From Halomonas binhaiensis (GTDB taxonomy: Bacteria; Pseudomonadota; Gammaproteobacteria; Pseudomonadales; Halomonadaceae): a stretch of DNA of 64,000 nucleotides. The DNA lies in contig NZ_CP038437.2 of the NCBI RefSeq assembly GCF_008329985.2, forward strand, positions 4,340,001 to 4,404,000, in the 5' to 3' direction. Below the pieces are notes generated by a model. The model ran no database searches, was not told where the DNA came from, and saw nothing but the letters and a program-made list of their open reading frames with translations. Shown here piece after piece: positions 17,985 through 27,327 of the stretch (positions are counted from its first letter, which is position 1; each line of letters starts with the position of its first letter). The position numbers and the translations under genes are program-made.

Positions 17985-18204
17985 CCCCTCTCTCCCCGAT
18001 CAGCAGGTTGCCAAGCCACATCATCAGGCTGCAACTGAGCAGGACAACATAGCTCCACACCAGCAATTTCGGCATTCCAGCCACCAGTACCGCCTGATTG
18101 ACCCAGCCAATCACCGGCCAGATGCCGGCCAGAATCACACTGACAAAACCAATCAGGACCAGCCAGCCTCTCCAGCTGGTGGGACGAACAAAGGTTGGGC
18201 GCAT
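17977..18204 (-). CDS. DUF3311-type small membrane protein
   Basis: A 75-residue protein with two hydrophobic segments (about 12-32 and 43-66). Small proteins of this type (DUF3311) are commonly encoded directly before SSS symporters and are thought to be accessory subunits. The ATG at 18204 follows AAGGA; a longer frame exists but has no ribosome site. The eight-base overlap with the symporter gene suggests coupled translation. Function unknown. Confidence 0.75.
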   Translation of the reverse strand: MRPTFVRPTSWRGWLVLIGFVSVILAGIWPVIGWVNQAVLVAGMPKLLVWSYVVLLSCSLMMWLGNLLIGERGDD

Positions 18205-18330
18205 GATGATATTCCTTGTCAGCCTGCCATGCTGGAATGCGCTGCGGAGCATGGCCTGTTCCGTGCCACAGGCGCTGCCTGGCACCCAGGCGGACATTAT
18301 CGCGTAATTGTTGTCACCGCATGCCAGGCA

Positions 18331-19794
18331 TCATGCCTGGCATGGCCAATTTGATAGCGTACCCTGCCACTTTTCGAAGGCACTGGCCAACTGCAGAGCA
18401 CGCATGTCTTCGAACTTTGGCGTGATGATCTGCAGGCCGATCGGCATGCCTGCATGACTGAATCCAGCATGGATGGCAATCGCAGGCTGTTCACCCATGT
18501 TCCACGGCACCGTGAACACAATATGTTCGAAAGGACGAGAGGGATCATTGGAAGGAGACGGCCATTCGGCAGGAAACTCGACATTCGGCGAGACAGGTGA
18601 GATCACCGCATCCAGTTGGTCAAACGCTGCCTCGGTGGCACGCCGCATGGCCAGGGTCTGTTCGAAACCTCGAACCACCTTGACGGGATCCAGCCCACGG
18701 CCCTCGTCCGCCCAGGCGAGAATTTCCGGTAGCACCTGCTCACGCTGCTGCTCGGTAAGCGTCAGCAATTCACTCCATTGCCGCGCCCGCCAGAAATCAT
18801 TCAGGCCATCGAGCATGTCACGTGACAGCACAGGCCCCACCGGCACGATATGTGCCCCCGCTTTACGGAAATGAGCGACGCCATCCTCGACACAACGCTG
18901 AACCTGCTCGTCCACCGGCAGACCACAGCCAGCCTCCATCATGACACCAATCCGCATGCCACGGACATCGATGTCCAGGGCTGACCAATCGATCTGCTGG
19001 GGTGGAAGGCGCATGGCATCACGCCGATCGGTACGCGCAACCGTGGCCATCATCAGCGCCGCATCCGCCACTGACCGGGTCATTGGTCCAGCACAGCGGC
19101 CGACATAGTAAGGATCGACAGGCACTCGCCCCAGGCTTGGCTTGAATCCGACCACACCACACCAGGCCGCTGGCAGGCGGATCGATCCGCCGATGTCGGT
19201 ACCCAGATGCAGGATACCGAATCCTGCTGCTGCCGCAGCTCCGGCACCAGAGCTCGACCCTCCCGGGTTGAAATCAGGGTTCCAGGGGTTTCGCGTCAGG
19301 CCATGGAAGGATGAGCGGCCGGATGACAGCATGCCGTAATCCGGACAGGTGGTCTTGGCCAACAATAGCGCGCCATCTTCATTGAGACGCGCTGCCGCAG
19401 GCGCATCTTCATCGGCAGGAGGATGGTCTCCGGCAAGCGTACCATGTGGCACTGGTGTGCCACGGGTGGCAATCAACTCCTTGAGCGTTACCGGAATGCC
19501 ATCGAGCGGGCCGCAGGGTGCCTGCCTAGCCCAACGTTGGGTCGATACTTTGGCCGCAGCAAGAAAACGTTCTGGATCGTAGTCATAAAGAGCATTAATT
19601 CGCCCCTCATGGCGCTCGACATGAGCGATCAGGAGATCGGCATACTCCGATGGAGAGACTTGTCGCGAACGATAGGCATCCAACAATTGTGCAGCCGTCC
19701 AGCTCAAGGCTTCGTGCTGCGATGCTTGAGCGTCTGCCGCTTGATGATCTGTGGTCTGGTGGTCTGTGGTCTGGTGATCTGTCGCTTCATGCAT
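18331..19794 (-). CDS. Amidase (amidase-signature family)
   Basis: A 487-residue amidase-signature hydrolase. The Ser-cisSer-Lys triad is complete: Lys105 (P-V-T-L-K-E-L), Ser180 in G-G-S-S-S-G and the nucleophile Ser204 in G-T-D-I-G-G-S-I-R-L-P. It hydrolyses an amide bond, but the substrate cannot be read from the sequence. Residues 5-19 are a T-D-H-Q-T repeat produced by a 15-base DNA repeat, and the amidase fold begins only after about residue 30. The GatA role is unlikely because no gatB or gatC is near. It belongs with the LysR, DUF3311 and SSS genes on the same strand. Confidence 0.9.
   Translation of the reverse strand: MHEATDHQTTDHQTTDHQAADAQASQHEALSWTAAQLLDAYRSRQVSPSEYADLLIAHVERHEGRINALYDYDPERFLAAAKVSTQRWARQAPCGPLDGIPVTLKELIATRGTPVPHGTLAGDHPPADEDAPAAARLNEDGALLLAKTTCPDYGMLSSGRSSFHGLTRNPWNPDFNPGGSSSGAGAAAAAGFGILHLGTDIGGSIRLPAAWCGVVGFKPSLGRVPVDPYYVGRCAGPMTRSVADAALMMATVARTDRRDAMRLPPQQIDWSALDIDVRGMRIGVMMEAGCGLPVDEQVQRCVEDGVAHFRKAGAHIVPVGPVLSRDMLDGLNDFWRARQWSELLTLTEQQREQVLPEILAWADEGRGLDPVKVVRGFEQTLAMRRATEAAFDQLDAVISPVSPNVEFPAEWPSPSNDPSRPFEHIVFTVPWNMGEQPAIAIHAGFSHAGMPIGLQIITPKFEDMRALQLASAFEKWQGTLSNWPCQA
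19744..19788. repeat. 15-bp tandem repeat in the amidase start
   Basis: Three units of 15 bases (GATCTGTGGTCTGGT and two variants) encode the repeated T-D-H-Q near the N terminus. Because the unit is five codons long the frame is kept. Confidence 0.9.
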
Positions 19795-19910
19795 TGTTAT
19801 TGTTCCTCCCTTGCCGTCACTGAATCAGCATGGAAGGAAAGGCCCATCACAGCCAATGCAATAAATGGGTCACGGTGCTCACAATTTGTGTCCACACCAC
19901 AGCCGACTGT

Positions 19911-20834
19911 CTAGTTATGTGCCATATCAGCGGCATTTCCATCCAGTTCCACCAACGCCTCCTCCAATCGGGCTAGACAGGTACGAACGGCAAGGCTGGG
20001 GGAATGATGACGGTAGACACACAAGTCGACACGGGTCTGCTCCAGCTCTCCTGGGTGCAGCGCCACGGCGACGAGCTGGCCTGCCTCACACTCCTGAGCC
20101 ACCGTAATCAAAGGCAACAACAAGATAGCCGCTCCTTGTCTGGCAAGGGCTTTCTGGGTCTCCAGCGACGAGGTCGTATAGGCAATCTGCATATTCAGCT
20201 TGCGGTCACGAGCAGCACGATTGAGTGCTTGCCGTACACCAAAGGAATCATCCGGCACAGCCAGCGGGTAGCCTTCGATATCGGAAAGCCCCAACGCAGA
20301 TGTCCAGGCCAGAGGATGGCCCGGCGCCATGACTGCATAGTGCTCCAGCTCTGCGCTGGCCACCCTGACCACATCGTCACGAGGCGGCAGGAAATAGGCC
20401 AGGCCGATATCCGCCTTCCCGGAGCGTAAGGTCTCGATCACACCACCTGCGCTGGCAATGCTGACATCAAATGTCAGTTGTGGATACTCGCTCTGCAAAC
20501 CAGCAAGCGCAGGGGTCAGCAACTGCGCTACCACACCCTCGGATACCTCTACAGAGACTCGCCCAGTGCAGCATCCCTGCAAGTCGGCAATGCGTGCCGC
20601 CAGCCTCTCCATATCACGCAGAGTGCGGCTCGCCTGATCGGCCAACAACTCCCCTGCAGGTGTCAGACGCACCCCTTCATGGGTGCGTTCAAGCAGCTCC
20701 GCGCCAAGCTGGTGCTCAAGCTGATCGATCTGACGTGAAACAGCGGTCGGTGCCACATGCAGCCTGGAAGCCGCTTGTCGCAATGAATGGCAGCGCGCCA
20801 CAGTATCGAAATACTTCAATGCCCGCCACTGCAT
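19911..20834 (-). CDS. LysR-family transcriptional regulator
   Basis: A 307-residue LysR-type regulator. The N-terminal winged helix (about 1-60) contains S-L-R-Q-A-A-S-R-L-H-V-A-P-T-A-V-S-R-Q-I-D-Q-L-E, followed by a type 2 periplasmic-binding effector domain (about 90-300). It lies 116 bases upstream of the amidase gene on the same strand, unlike the usual divergent LysR arrangement, and probably controls the amidase-symporter cassette. The effector is unknown. Confidence 0.9.
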   Translation of the reverse strand: MQWRALKYFDTVARCHSLRQAASRLHVAPTAVSRQIDQLEHQLGAELLERTHEGVRLTPAGELLADQASRTLRDMERLAARIADLQGCCTGRVSVEVSEGVVAQLLTPALAGLQSEYPQLTFDVSIASAGGVIETLRSGKADIGLAYFLPPRDDVVRVASAELEHYAVMAPGHPLAWTSALGLSDIEGYPLAVPDDSFGVRQALNRAARDRKLNMQIAYTTSSLETQKALARQGAAILLLPLITVAQECEAGQLVAVALHPGELEQTRVDLCVYRHHSPSLAVRTCLARLEEALVELDGNAADMAHN

Positions 20835-20924
20835 GTGTCACCCTCCACTTTCGGTTCAGCCACCCGCTACATATAGAAAGCACGACATATTTATTCATCC
20901 CTAAACAGTTTCGTACAAGAACGA

Positions 20925-22118
20925 TCAACGCGCCCCCAATACTGAAGGAGGAGTACGCATTACCAGCAGTGCAGCCAGTACGAACATCACACCTGACGAG
21001 CACAGCACCGTGGTCAGACCGAAGGCATCCACGACCTGCCCACCTGCCATGGCGCCGATACCGATGGACAGATTGAAGACAAAGGCCATCAGGGCGGTAG
21101 CCGCTTCTGGATTAAGCGCCGCCTTCAACACCCAGGTCTGCAAGCTGACTGAGATACCACCAAACACCAGCCCCCACATCATCAACAACACGGTTCCCAT
21201 GGGTGCCTGAGGCGCCAGCCAGGGAAACGCCAGGGCCACCATCGCCAGCAGGCTGGGAATCAGCAACACCGTCGTATGAGTGCGGCGTGCAGCGGCATTA
21301 GCGGCGATGAAGTTTCCGACCATGCCAGCAGCGCCATACAACAGCAGCAAGGCACTGACCTGCGCCAGCGGGATACCGGCGATGGTTTGCAGAATCGGGC
21401 TGATAAAGGTGTAGGCTGCAAAGTGACCAATCACGACCAATGCAGTAACGATGGCACCAACACGCATGCCACGGCTGGCAAATTGCCCTGTCAAGCTGGC
21501 CAAGCGCACTGGTTGATGGGCTGGCAGAGGAGGAAGCAGCCACCAAAGTCCCAGTGTCACCAGGAGACTGAGTCCGCCCATGGCAGCGAATGCCACACGC
21601 CAGTGCGTCACGTCACCCAGCCAGGTACCGGCAGGCACCCCCAATACAGTGGCCCCGGCTACACCACTGAAGATCAGCGACATGGCACGCGGCACCTGAG
21701 CCAGAGCCACCAGCCGTGAGGCCAGCCCCCCGGCGATGGCCCAGAATCCTCCGATACAGATGCCAATCAATACTCGAGTGGCCAGCAGTAGTGCAAAGCT
21801 GTCAACGATCGCTCCCAGTACACTGGCCAACGTCATCAGCAGCATCAGCGAAGTCAACAACAGACGACGGTCCATGCGACCTACTGCCATGGGCAATAGC
21901 GGCGCAGCAAAGGCTGCCACCACACCTGGAACGGTGATCATCAAGCCCGCGCTTCCTTCACTCACGCCCAGTGACTCAGCAACCTGAGACAACAAGCCAA
22001 TGGGTAACTGCTCGGCAGTGACCAACAGAAAGATACCGATCATCACCGCAACCACTGCCAACCAGTCGCGACGACCAGTGTGGCTTTTGGGTGCTGCTGT
22101 AGATGTTGCTTGCGTCAT
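20925..22118 (-). CDS. MFS transporter, DHA1 family, NepI/AraJ-like
   Basis: A 397-residue major-facilitator protein with about 12 helices. The stretches L-V-T-A-E-Q-L-P-I-G-L-L, V-S-E-G-S-A-G and G-G-F-W-A-I-A-G-G-L-A-S-R-L-V resemble the E. coli purine-nucleoside exporter NepI and related DHA1 drug-proton antiporters. It is probably an exporter; the substrate is unknown. It is upstream of the LysR gene on the same strand with a 90-base gap and could be part of that cassette. Confidence 0.85.
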   Translation of the reverse strand: MTQATSTAAPKSHTGRRDWLAVVAVMIGIFLLVTAEQLPIGLLSQVAESLGVSEGSAGLMITVPGVVAAFAAPLLPMAVGRMDRRLLLTSLMLLMTLASVLGAIVDSFALLLATRVLIGICIGGFWAIAGGLASRLVALAQVPRAMSLIFSGVAGATVLGVPAGTWLGDVTHWRVAFAAMGGLSLLVTLGLWWLLPPLPAHQPVRLASLTGQFASRGMRVGAIVTALVVIGHFAAYTFISPILQTIAGIPLAQVSALLLLYGAAGMVGNFIAANAAARRTHTTVLLIPSLLAMVALAFPWLAPQAPMGTVLLMMWGLVFGGISVSLQTWVLKAALNPEAATALMAFVFNLSIGIGAMAGGQVVDAFGLTTVLCSSGVMFVLAALLVMRTPPSVLGAR

Positions 22119-22173
22119 GCTTCTCTCATTGCTCTCTCAGGATCGTTATCTCAGTCTCATCGCCGCAAACAGA

Positions 22174-22205
22174 AACGCCCCCGTGGCGTCAGCAACGGGG
22201 GCGTT
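22174..22205 (-). terminator. Intrinsic terminator after pnp
   Basis: An 11-bp perfect stem, AACGCCCCCGT/ACGGGGGCGTT, encloses a ten-base loop and is followed on the minus strand by TCTGTTTG. It lies 17 bases past the pnp stop and separates pnp from the MFS gene. Confidence 0.8.
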
Positions 22206-22221
22206 CGGCAGAGCAGATTGA

Positions 22222-24354
22222 CTAGATTTCTGTCTCTGCCTGTTCGGATGCGAACGCCGCCTTCTCTTCTTCGGTGATTTCCTTGAGGGTCAGCTTGACG
22301 CGATTGCGGTTGTCGATGTCGAGCACCTTGACCACGACCTCATCACCCTCGTTGAGGTAGTCACGCACGTCGTTGACACGCTCGGGAACGATCTGTGAGA
22401 TGTGCACCAGACCATCGGTACCCGGCATGATGTTGACGAAGGCACCGAAGTCAGCGATACGCACTACCTTGCCGTGATACAGCTTACCGATCTCGGCTTC
22501 AGCGGTAATGGCCAGAACGGTGTCGATGGCCTTCTTCGCCGCCTTCTTGTCCTCGGCATAGATACGCACGGTGCCGTCATCATCCAGGTCAATGGAAGCG
22601 CCAGTATCTTCACAGATCTTGCGAATGGTGGCGCCGCCCTTGCCGATGACGTCACGAATCTTGTCCGGATCGATCTTGATCGTGGCCATGGACGGCGCAT
22701 TCTCGGAAACTTCAGCACGGCTATTGGCAATCACCGCATTCATCTGCTCGAGAATATGCAGACGAGCGTCATGGGCCTGGGTCAAGGCGGTCTCCATGAT
22801 CTGCTCGTCGATGCCTTCAATCTTGATGTCCATCTGCAGCGCCGTCACGCCTTCAGCGGAACCGGCCACCTTGAAGTCCATGTCGCCGAGGTGATCCTCG
22901 TCGCCAAGAATGTCCGTAAGCACGGCAAAGCCGTCATCATCCTTGACCAGTCCCATGGCGATGCCGGCTACCGGAGCCTTGATCGGCACACCAGCATCCA
23001 TCAGCGCCAAGGAAGAACCACACACGGAGGCCATGGAGCTGGAACCATTGGACTCGGTGATCTCGGACACTACGCGGATGGTGTAGGGGAAGTCATCTTC
23101 CTTCGGCAGCATGGCCTGAACACCGCGGCGAGCCAGACGGCCATGGCCAATCTCGCGACGCTTGGGACCGCCCATGAAACCCGCCTCACCTACGGAGTAG
23201 GGAGGGAAGTTGTAATGCAACAGGAAACGTTCCTTGCGCTCGCCTTCCAGCGATTCGATCAACTGGGCATCGCGCAGAGTGCCAAGGGTGGCAATGACGA
23301 TGGCCTGGGTCTCACCACGGGTGAAGACAGCGGAACCATGGGTCTTGGGCAAGCTTCCAACTTCAATGGCCAGCGGACGCACGGTCTTGTGGTCGCGACC
23401 ATCGATGCGCGGCTCGCCCTTGATCACGCGGGAGCGCACTACACGCTTTTCAAGACCAGCAAAGCCTGCTTCCACATCAGATGCTTCGAACTGACTCTCT
23501 TCGCCACCAGCAAGCAGCTCGACAGCCTGAGCCTTGAGTGCAGCCAATGCGTCCTGGCGCTGCATCTTGTCAGTGATGCGATAAGCTTCACCGACCTTGG
23601 CTTCAAATCCAGTACCCAGGGCATCCTTGAGCGCAGTATTTTCAGCTGCCGGCTGCCAATCCCACTTGGCCTTGCCTGCCTCTGCCACCAGCTCGTTGAT
23701 TGCCTGAATTACCGTCTGCATTTCCTGGTGGCCGTAAAGCACAGCACCCAGCATTTCATCTTCGAGCAGCTCTTCGGCTTCGGACTCCACCATCAACACG
23801 GCTTTCTCGGTGCCGGCGACAACCATGTCCAGCTCGGAGGCGGCCAGCTCTTCGACAGTGGGGTTGAGGAAATAACCGCGGTCTTCAGTAAAGCCTACTC
23901 GCGCAGCGCCGATAGGACCATTGAACGGCACGCCGGAAATGGCCAGGGCTGCTGACGTACCAATCATGGCAGCGATATCAGGATCCTGGTTGCGGTCGGT
24001 AGACATGACCGTACAGATGACCTGTACTTCATTCATGAAGCCCTTGGGGAACAGCGGACGGATCGGACGATCGATCAGTCGAGAAGTCAGAGTTTCCTTC
24101 TCGGTAGGACGTCCTTCACGCTTGAAGAAGCCGCCGGGAATCTTGCCGACCGCATAGGTCTTTTCCTGATAGTGCACGGACAGCGGGAAGAAGGACTGCG
24201 CGGGGTTTGGCTCCTTCCTTGCCACCACGGTGCACAGCACCACGGTGTCGTCCATGGTAACCATTACGGCACCGGTAGCCTGGCGGGCGATGCGCCCGGT
24301 TTCCAGAGTGACGGTACTGCGACCGTACTGAAATGTCTTTTTGACCGGATTCAC
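22222..24354 (-). CDS. pnp: Polyribonucleotide nucleotidyltransferase (PNPase)
   Basis: A 710-residue 3'-to-5' phosphorolytic exonuclease of RNA decay. It has two RNase PH domains (about 1-220 and 310-545), then a KH domain (I-G-K-G-G-A-T-I-R near 565) and an S1 domain ([13 protein letters not shown] near 630-642). Length and layout are normal. The start is GTG, supported by AAGGAAG six bases upstream. In most relatives pnp follows rpsO directly. Here three envelope genes and two terminators separate them, so pnp needs its own promoter in 24355-24519. Confidence 0.98.
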   Translation of the reverse strand: MNPVKKTFQYGRSTVTLETGRIARQATGAVMVTMDDTVVLCTVVARKEPNPAQSFFPLSVHYQEKTYAVGKIPGGFFKREGRPTEKETLTSRLIDRPIRPLFPKGFMNEVQVICTVMSTDRNQDPDIAAMIGTSAALAISGVPFNGPIGAARVGFTEDRGYFLNPTVEELAASELDMVVAGTEKAVLMVESEAEELLEDEMLGAVLYGHQEMQTVIQAINELVAEAGKAKWDWQPAAENTALKDALGTGFEAKVGEAYRITDKMQRQDALAALKAQAVELLAGGEESQFEASDVEAGFAGLEKRVVRSRVIKGEPRIDGRDHKTVRPLAIEVGSLPKTHGSAVFTRGETQAIVIATLGTLRDAQLIESLEGERKERFLLHYNFPPYSVGEAGFMGGPKRREIGHGRLARRGVQAMLPKEDDFPYTIRVVSEITESNGSSSMASVCGSSLALMDAGVPIKAPVAGIAMGLVKDDDGFAVLTDILGDEDHLGDMDFKVAGSAEGVTALQMDIKIEGIDEQIMETALTQAHDARLHILEQMNAVIANSRAEVSENAPSMATIKIDPDKIRDVIGKGGATIRKICEDTGASIDLDDDGTVRIYAEDKKAAKKAIDTVLAITAEAEIGKLYHGKVVRIADFGAFVNIMPGTDGLVHISQIVPERVNDVRDYLNEGDEVVVKVLDIDNRNRVKLTLKEITEEEKAAFASEQAETEI

Positions 24355-24519
24355 GGCGACTTCCTTTACTTTTCAATGTTAGGGTCGTTTTGACTCGGCC
24401 AATATTTTAGGGGTTAAGGCGACATAGGGCCACCAGTTACACCACTTTAGCGACAAATAAGCCAATGCAAATACCCTTGGCCACTTTCTCTCCTCCCGCC
24501 TTCCCGGATTTTGAGACAA

Positions 24520-24547
24520 GAAACGGGCAGCCTGTGCTGCCCGTTTC
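24520..24547 (-). terminator. Intrinsic terminator after the porin gene
   Basis: An 11-bp perfect stem, GAAACGGGCAG/CTGCCCGTTTC, has a six-base loop and is followed on the minus strand by TTGTCTC. It ends the porin transcript before pnp. Confidence 0.75.
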
Positions 24548-24617
24548 GACCTTTCCGAGACTTATCGGTGCACCGTTGTCCGCCACACAGGGCTCCATGA
24601 CATATGACGGAACCTTA

Positions 24618-26183
24618 TCAGAACACCACCTGCAATCGGGCCGACAGCGTGTTGCCATCATCCAGCCCTTTGAAATCACCACTGCGATTGTGGGTATCCC
24701 AGAGCGTGTAGTCGAACATGACCCGAGACCAGTCATTCGGATACCAATTCAAGCCGAGTGTCGTCGAGCTGCCGTCCCCACCTGGGTAATCCGGAGCATC
24801 ATAGAAGTCCAGTTCCTGGTAGCGAGCAGCAACCTGAAAGGCACCCAGTCCTCCTGCCGACACTGGGTCGTTGACCTCGGGCAGGCGCCAGACACCGGAC
24901 TTCCTGGAATAACCATGAGACTCCCCTGTCAGGAAGTAGCTGGTCTGAACACTCCAGGCGTCGTAGTTCATGCTTTCACCGCCAGCGGAGTCACGCTGAT
25001 CCACAGTGCGCTGCCCATATTCCGCAGCGGCGGCAAACGAGCCGAGCGATGTCGCCAATTCCAGCCCGTAGGCACTGCTCGAATCCGGGTCACTGAGCTT
25101 GCGGCTGCGGATAGTGACGTTCTCATTGAAATGATCCGCGGCATCAACGTTCTTGAACACCGAATCATCACTGGGATCGAAATCCTCGTAGAAGCCCCAG
25201 CCTCCCAGATGAATCATGTCCGTCCCATCGTGCCAGGGGTTCCAGTGGGCGCGTGTCATGTACGTGGCGGTATCGGAATGGTCGGTGTCAGCACCTAGCC
25301 TGCCGTTGGTCACCGCAAACGAGGCGTGCCAGTCTCGGCTGTCGCCGTATATCTTGCCCTTCACCCCCAGGCCGTATGCACCACGGTCCGGCGTGATGGC
25401 ACTGCTGACGAAGTTACGCTCCATGAACCAGGTATTGTTGGACGAGGTCGCCCCATCCAGCGAGCGATCATCGTATTTGTTGCCCACGTAAAGCACCACA
25501 TCCTCATCGCCCCAGTTGAACAGGCTCGAGAGGTAGGCATCACGCACACTGGCGTCGTTGCCCGCCAGGTCATAGCCAATCTTGTAGCCAATTCTCTCCG
25601 ACAGTTGACCGGAGATATCCAGTCTCAGGCGCCGCGCTTCCGTACCACTGATGTTGCGCTCGTCGCTGCTGTCGTCAAAACGCGAGCCGTTGGTGGTCGA
25701 TGCGTCAAACTGCAGCCGTCCACCAATCTTCAAGCGACGATTGCCATCGGCACTGATGAATTCAGGCCCGCCATCTGACCAGTCGATATACGACTGGTCT
25801 GCCTGAGCCGCCTCCAGCAAGGCCACTTGACCCTGCAGCTCTTCAATGTCCGTGCGATCCTTCTCTGTTGTTGTAGAGGCTTGAGTCGTCACCGGCACAC
25901 TCGTCACTTCAGCATCTGTCATTACTGGTACCGCATGACGCTGAGCAAACGCATTACTATCAACGCCTGCCCGAGCTTCGAGCTGCACCAGGCGTGCCTG
26001 CAGGTCCTCAAGCTGCTGCGCCTGACGCTCCAGCATCTCGGACTGGCGCTTGACCAATTCTGCAAGTTCGGCCGATGTTGTGCCGCTGGCTAGTGCACTG
26101 CTGCAGACAGCAAGCAATGCCAGCAGCCCGAAGACGGCAACAGACCGCATGGCAAAGAGGCCTGGTGTAAAGAGTTTGAGCAT
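24618..26183 (-). CDS. OprO/OprP-type porin
   Basis: A 521-residue outer-membrane beta-barrel protein. A signal peptide (about 1-33, ending S-S-A-L-A-S) is followed by a predicted coiled coil (about 38-72, E-L-V-K-R-Q-S-E-M-L-E-R-Q-A-Q-Q-L-E). The barrel begins with R-R-L-K-I-G-G-R-L-Q-F-D and ends in the porin-type C-terminal Phe (L-Q-V-V-F). The barrel start and coiled coil are typical of the phosphate/polyphosphate-selective OprO/OprP family, but the solute here is not proven. AAGGGA supports the ATG. It is the last of three envelope genes placed between rpsO and pnp. Confidence 0.88.
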   Translation of the reverse strand: MLKLFTPGLFAMRSVAVFGLLALLAVCSSALASGTTSAELAELVKRQSEMLERQAQQLEDLQARLVQLEARAGVDSNAFAQRHAVPVMTDAEVTSVPVTTQASTTTEKDRTDIEELQGQVALLEAAQADQSYIDWSDGGPEFISADGNRRLKIGGRLQFDASTTNGSRFDDSSDERNISGTEARRLRLDISGQLSERIGYKIGYDLAGNDASVRDAYLSSLFNWGDEDVVLYVGNKYDDRSLDGATSSNNTWFMERNFVSSAITPDRGAYGLGVKGKIYGDSRDWHASFAVTNGRLGADTDHSDTATYMTRAHWNPWHDGTDMIHLGGWGFYEDFDPSDDSVFKNVDAADHFNENVTIRSRKLSDPDSSSAYGLELATSLGSFAAAAEYGQRTVDQRDSAGGESMNYDAWSVQTSYFLTGESHGYSRKSGVWRLPEVNDPVSAGGLGAFQVAARYQELDFYDAPDYPGGDGSSTTLGLNWYPNDWSRVMFDYTLWDTHNRSGDFKGLDDGNTLSARLQVVF

Positions 26184-26239
26184 GATTTTCCCTTGGTCGT
26201 GAGGGGAGTTTTCTGCTTATGCATGCAGAGGCGCCGACA

Positions 26240-27163
26240 TCAGCGTGCCCGCAAAGCGATATAACGGGCCGCGAAGGCTGTCATCTGGTCAGGACTATGT
26301 GTCACACCAGGCATGACCCAATGCTTCCAGTTGAACGCAGTACCCAAACGTTGGGCTCGGCTTCTGGCAAACTCGAAGTAATGGCGGGTCCGCTCCACTC
26401 GCGTCGCTCCCTGGGCATTGGCCAGAGACGTCTGGCGCATGACGGTGTGAAGCGTCGCCGTATCCGCTCCACCAGCCAGCAACAACATGGGCTGGGCAAG
26501 ATAGGCCTTGATGGCAGAGGTATCCAACATCGGCACTCCTCTAATGCCATAGGGCCACTCGATGGTCTCATCCGGCATGGTGTACCAACCTGCTGCGCCG
26601 ATAATGATCTCTTCGGCATGTGATTCCGGCATGAACATGGCGAAACGATGGGCAACCTGTGCACCAGCACCGTGGCCATACAGATAGTAAGTCTCATGAC
26701 GGTTGGTACTGCGATGGGTTCTGAAGTCAGCAAAGACCCGCTCGATGAGCGTGAAGACCCATAGCTCCGGAGGGTTCATCTGCTCAGGCTGGATGAAGCC
26801 GCGGCTCTCTTCAGCCGACGTGGCCTGGAATACATTGCCCAGGTTGAAACCATTGCCACCTGGATAGGTATCCGAGCTGAACCGTGGAGCCAATATCATC
26901 AGCCCTTCGCGCTCGGCAAATTCCACCCAGCTATCGCGATATGCCTCCGCATCACGGCGTAATCCATGCAGTACGAGCACAATTGGCATATCTGCGTCAT
27001 AGCGGCTCGGCTGATAGTAATAGACACTGATTTTCTGCTGGGTGGCAGGATCGTCGAATTCGTAGTGGCCGGAACCTGCGTCCAGGCCAGTCACACGCTC
27101 ATTGGCATGAACTGGCGACAATGGCAGGCACAGCACTGCCAGTGCGAACCAAAGCATTCGCAT
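26240..27163 (-). CDS. Secreted alpha/beta-hydrolase-fold protein with altered nucleophile
   Basis: A 307-residue protein with a signal peptide (1-20, M-R-M-L-W-F-A-L-A-V to H-A) and an alpha/beta-hydrolase fold. The oxyanion-hole region L-V-L-H-G-L is near 62-67, a possible acid lies in A-G-G-A-D, and a C-terminal H-S-P-D-Q-M carries a candidate catalytic His. The nucleophile elbow reads G-H-G-A-G (163-167), where Ser is expected at position 165, so the usual mechanism is lost or moved. It resembles poly(3-hydroxybutyrate)-depolymerase-like hydrolases. The start at 27163 is chosen for the signal peptide and AGGGA. The gene lies 56 bases before the porin gene. Confidence 0.75.
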   Translation of the reverse strand: MRMLWFALAVLCLPLSPVHANERVTGLDAGSGHYEFDDPATQQKISVYYYQPSRYDADMPIVLVLHGLRRDAEAYRDSWVEFAEREGLMILAPRFSSDTYPGGNGFNLGNVFQATSAEESRGFIQPEQMNPPELWVFTLIERVFADFRTHRSTNRHETYYLYGHGAGAQVAHRFAMFMPESHAEEIIIGAAGWYTMPDETIEWPYGIRGVPMLDTSAIKAYLAQPMLLLAGGADTATLHTVMRQTSLANAQGATRVERTRHYFEFARSRAQRLGTAFNWKHWVMPGVTHSPDQMTAFAARYIALRAR

Positions 27164-27327
27164 CGTTATCCCTCTTTTATTGGATTTATTCGGACCGGTA
27201 GGCTTGGGCAGGGCTTCCGTGCCTCCCCACCCACGCCTCATCTGCTGGCATACTCTCTATCTGCCGTATTCTTTTCCGGCGCACTCTTTCCTGCGTACTG
27301 CCTGCTGTCGTGCTGCTTGCTGCCGTG

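Noticed and set aside
18331..19794. GatA subunit of aspartyl/glutamyl-tRNA amidotransferase
   Set aside because: No gatB or gatC neighbours; the sequence and context fit a stand-alone amidase.
22402..23955. 517-codon open frame opposite pnp
   Set aside because: It is antisense to a complete pnp gene and has no recognisable domain.
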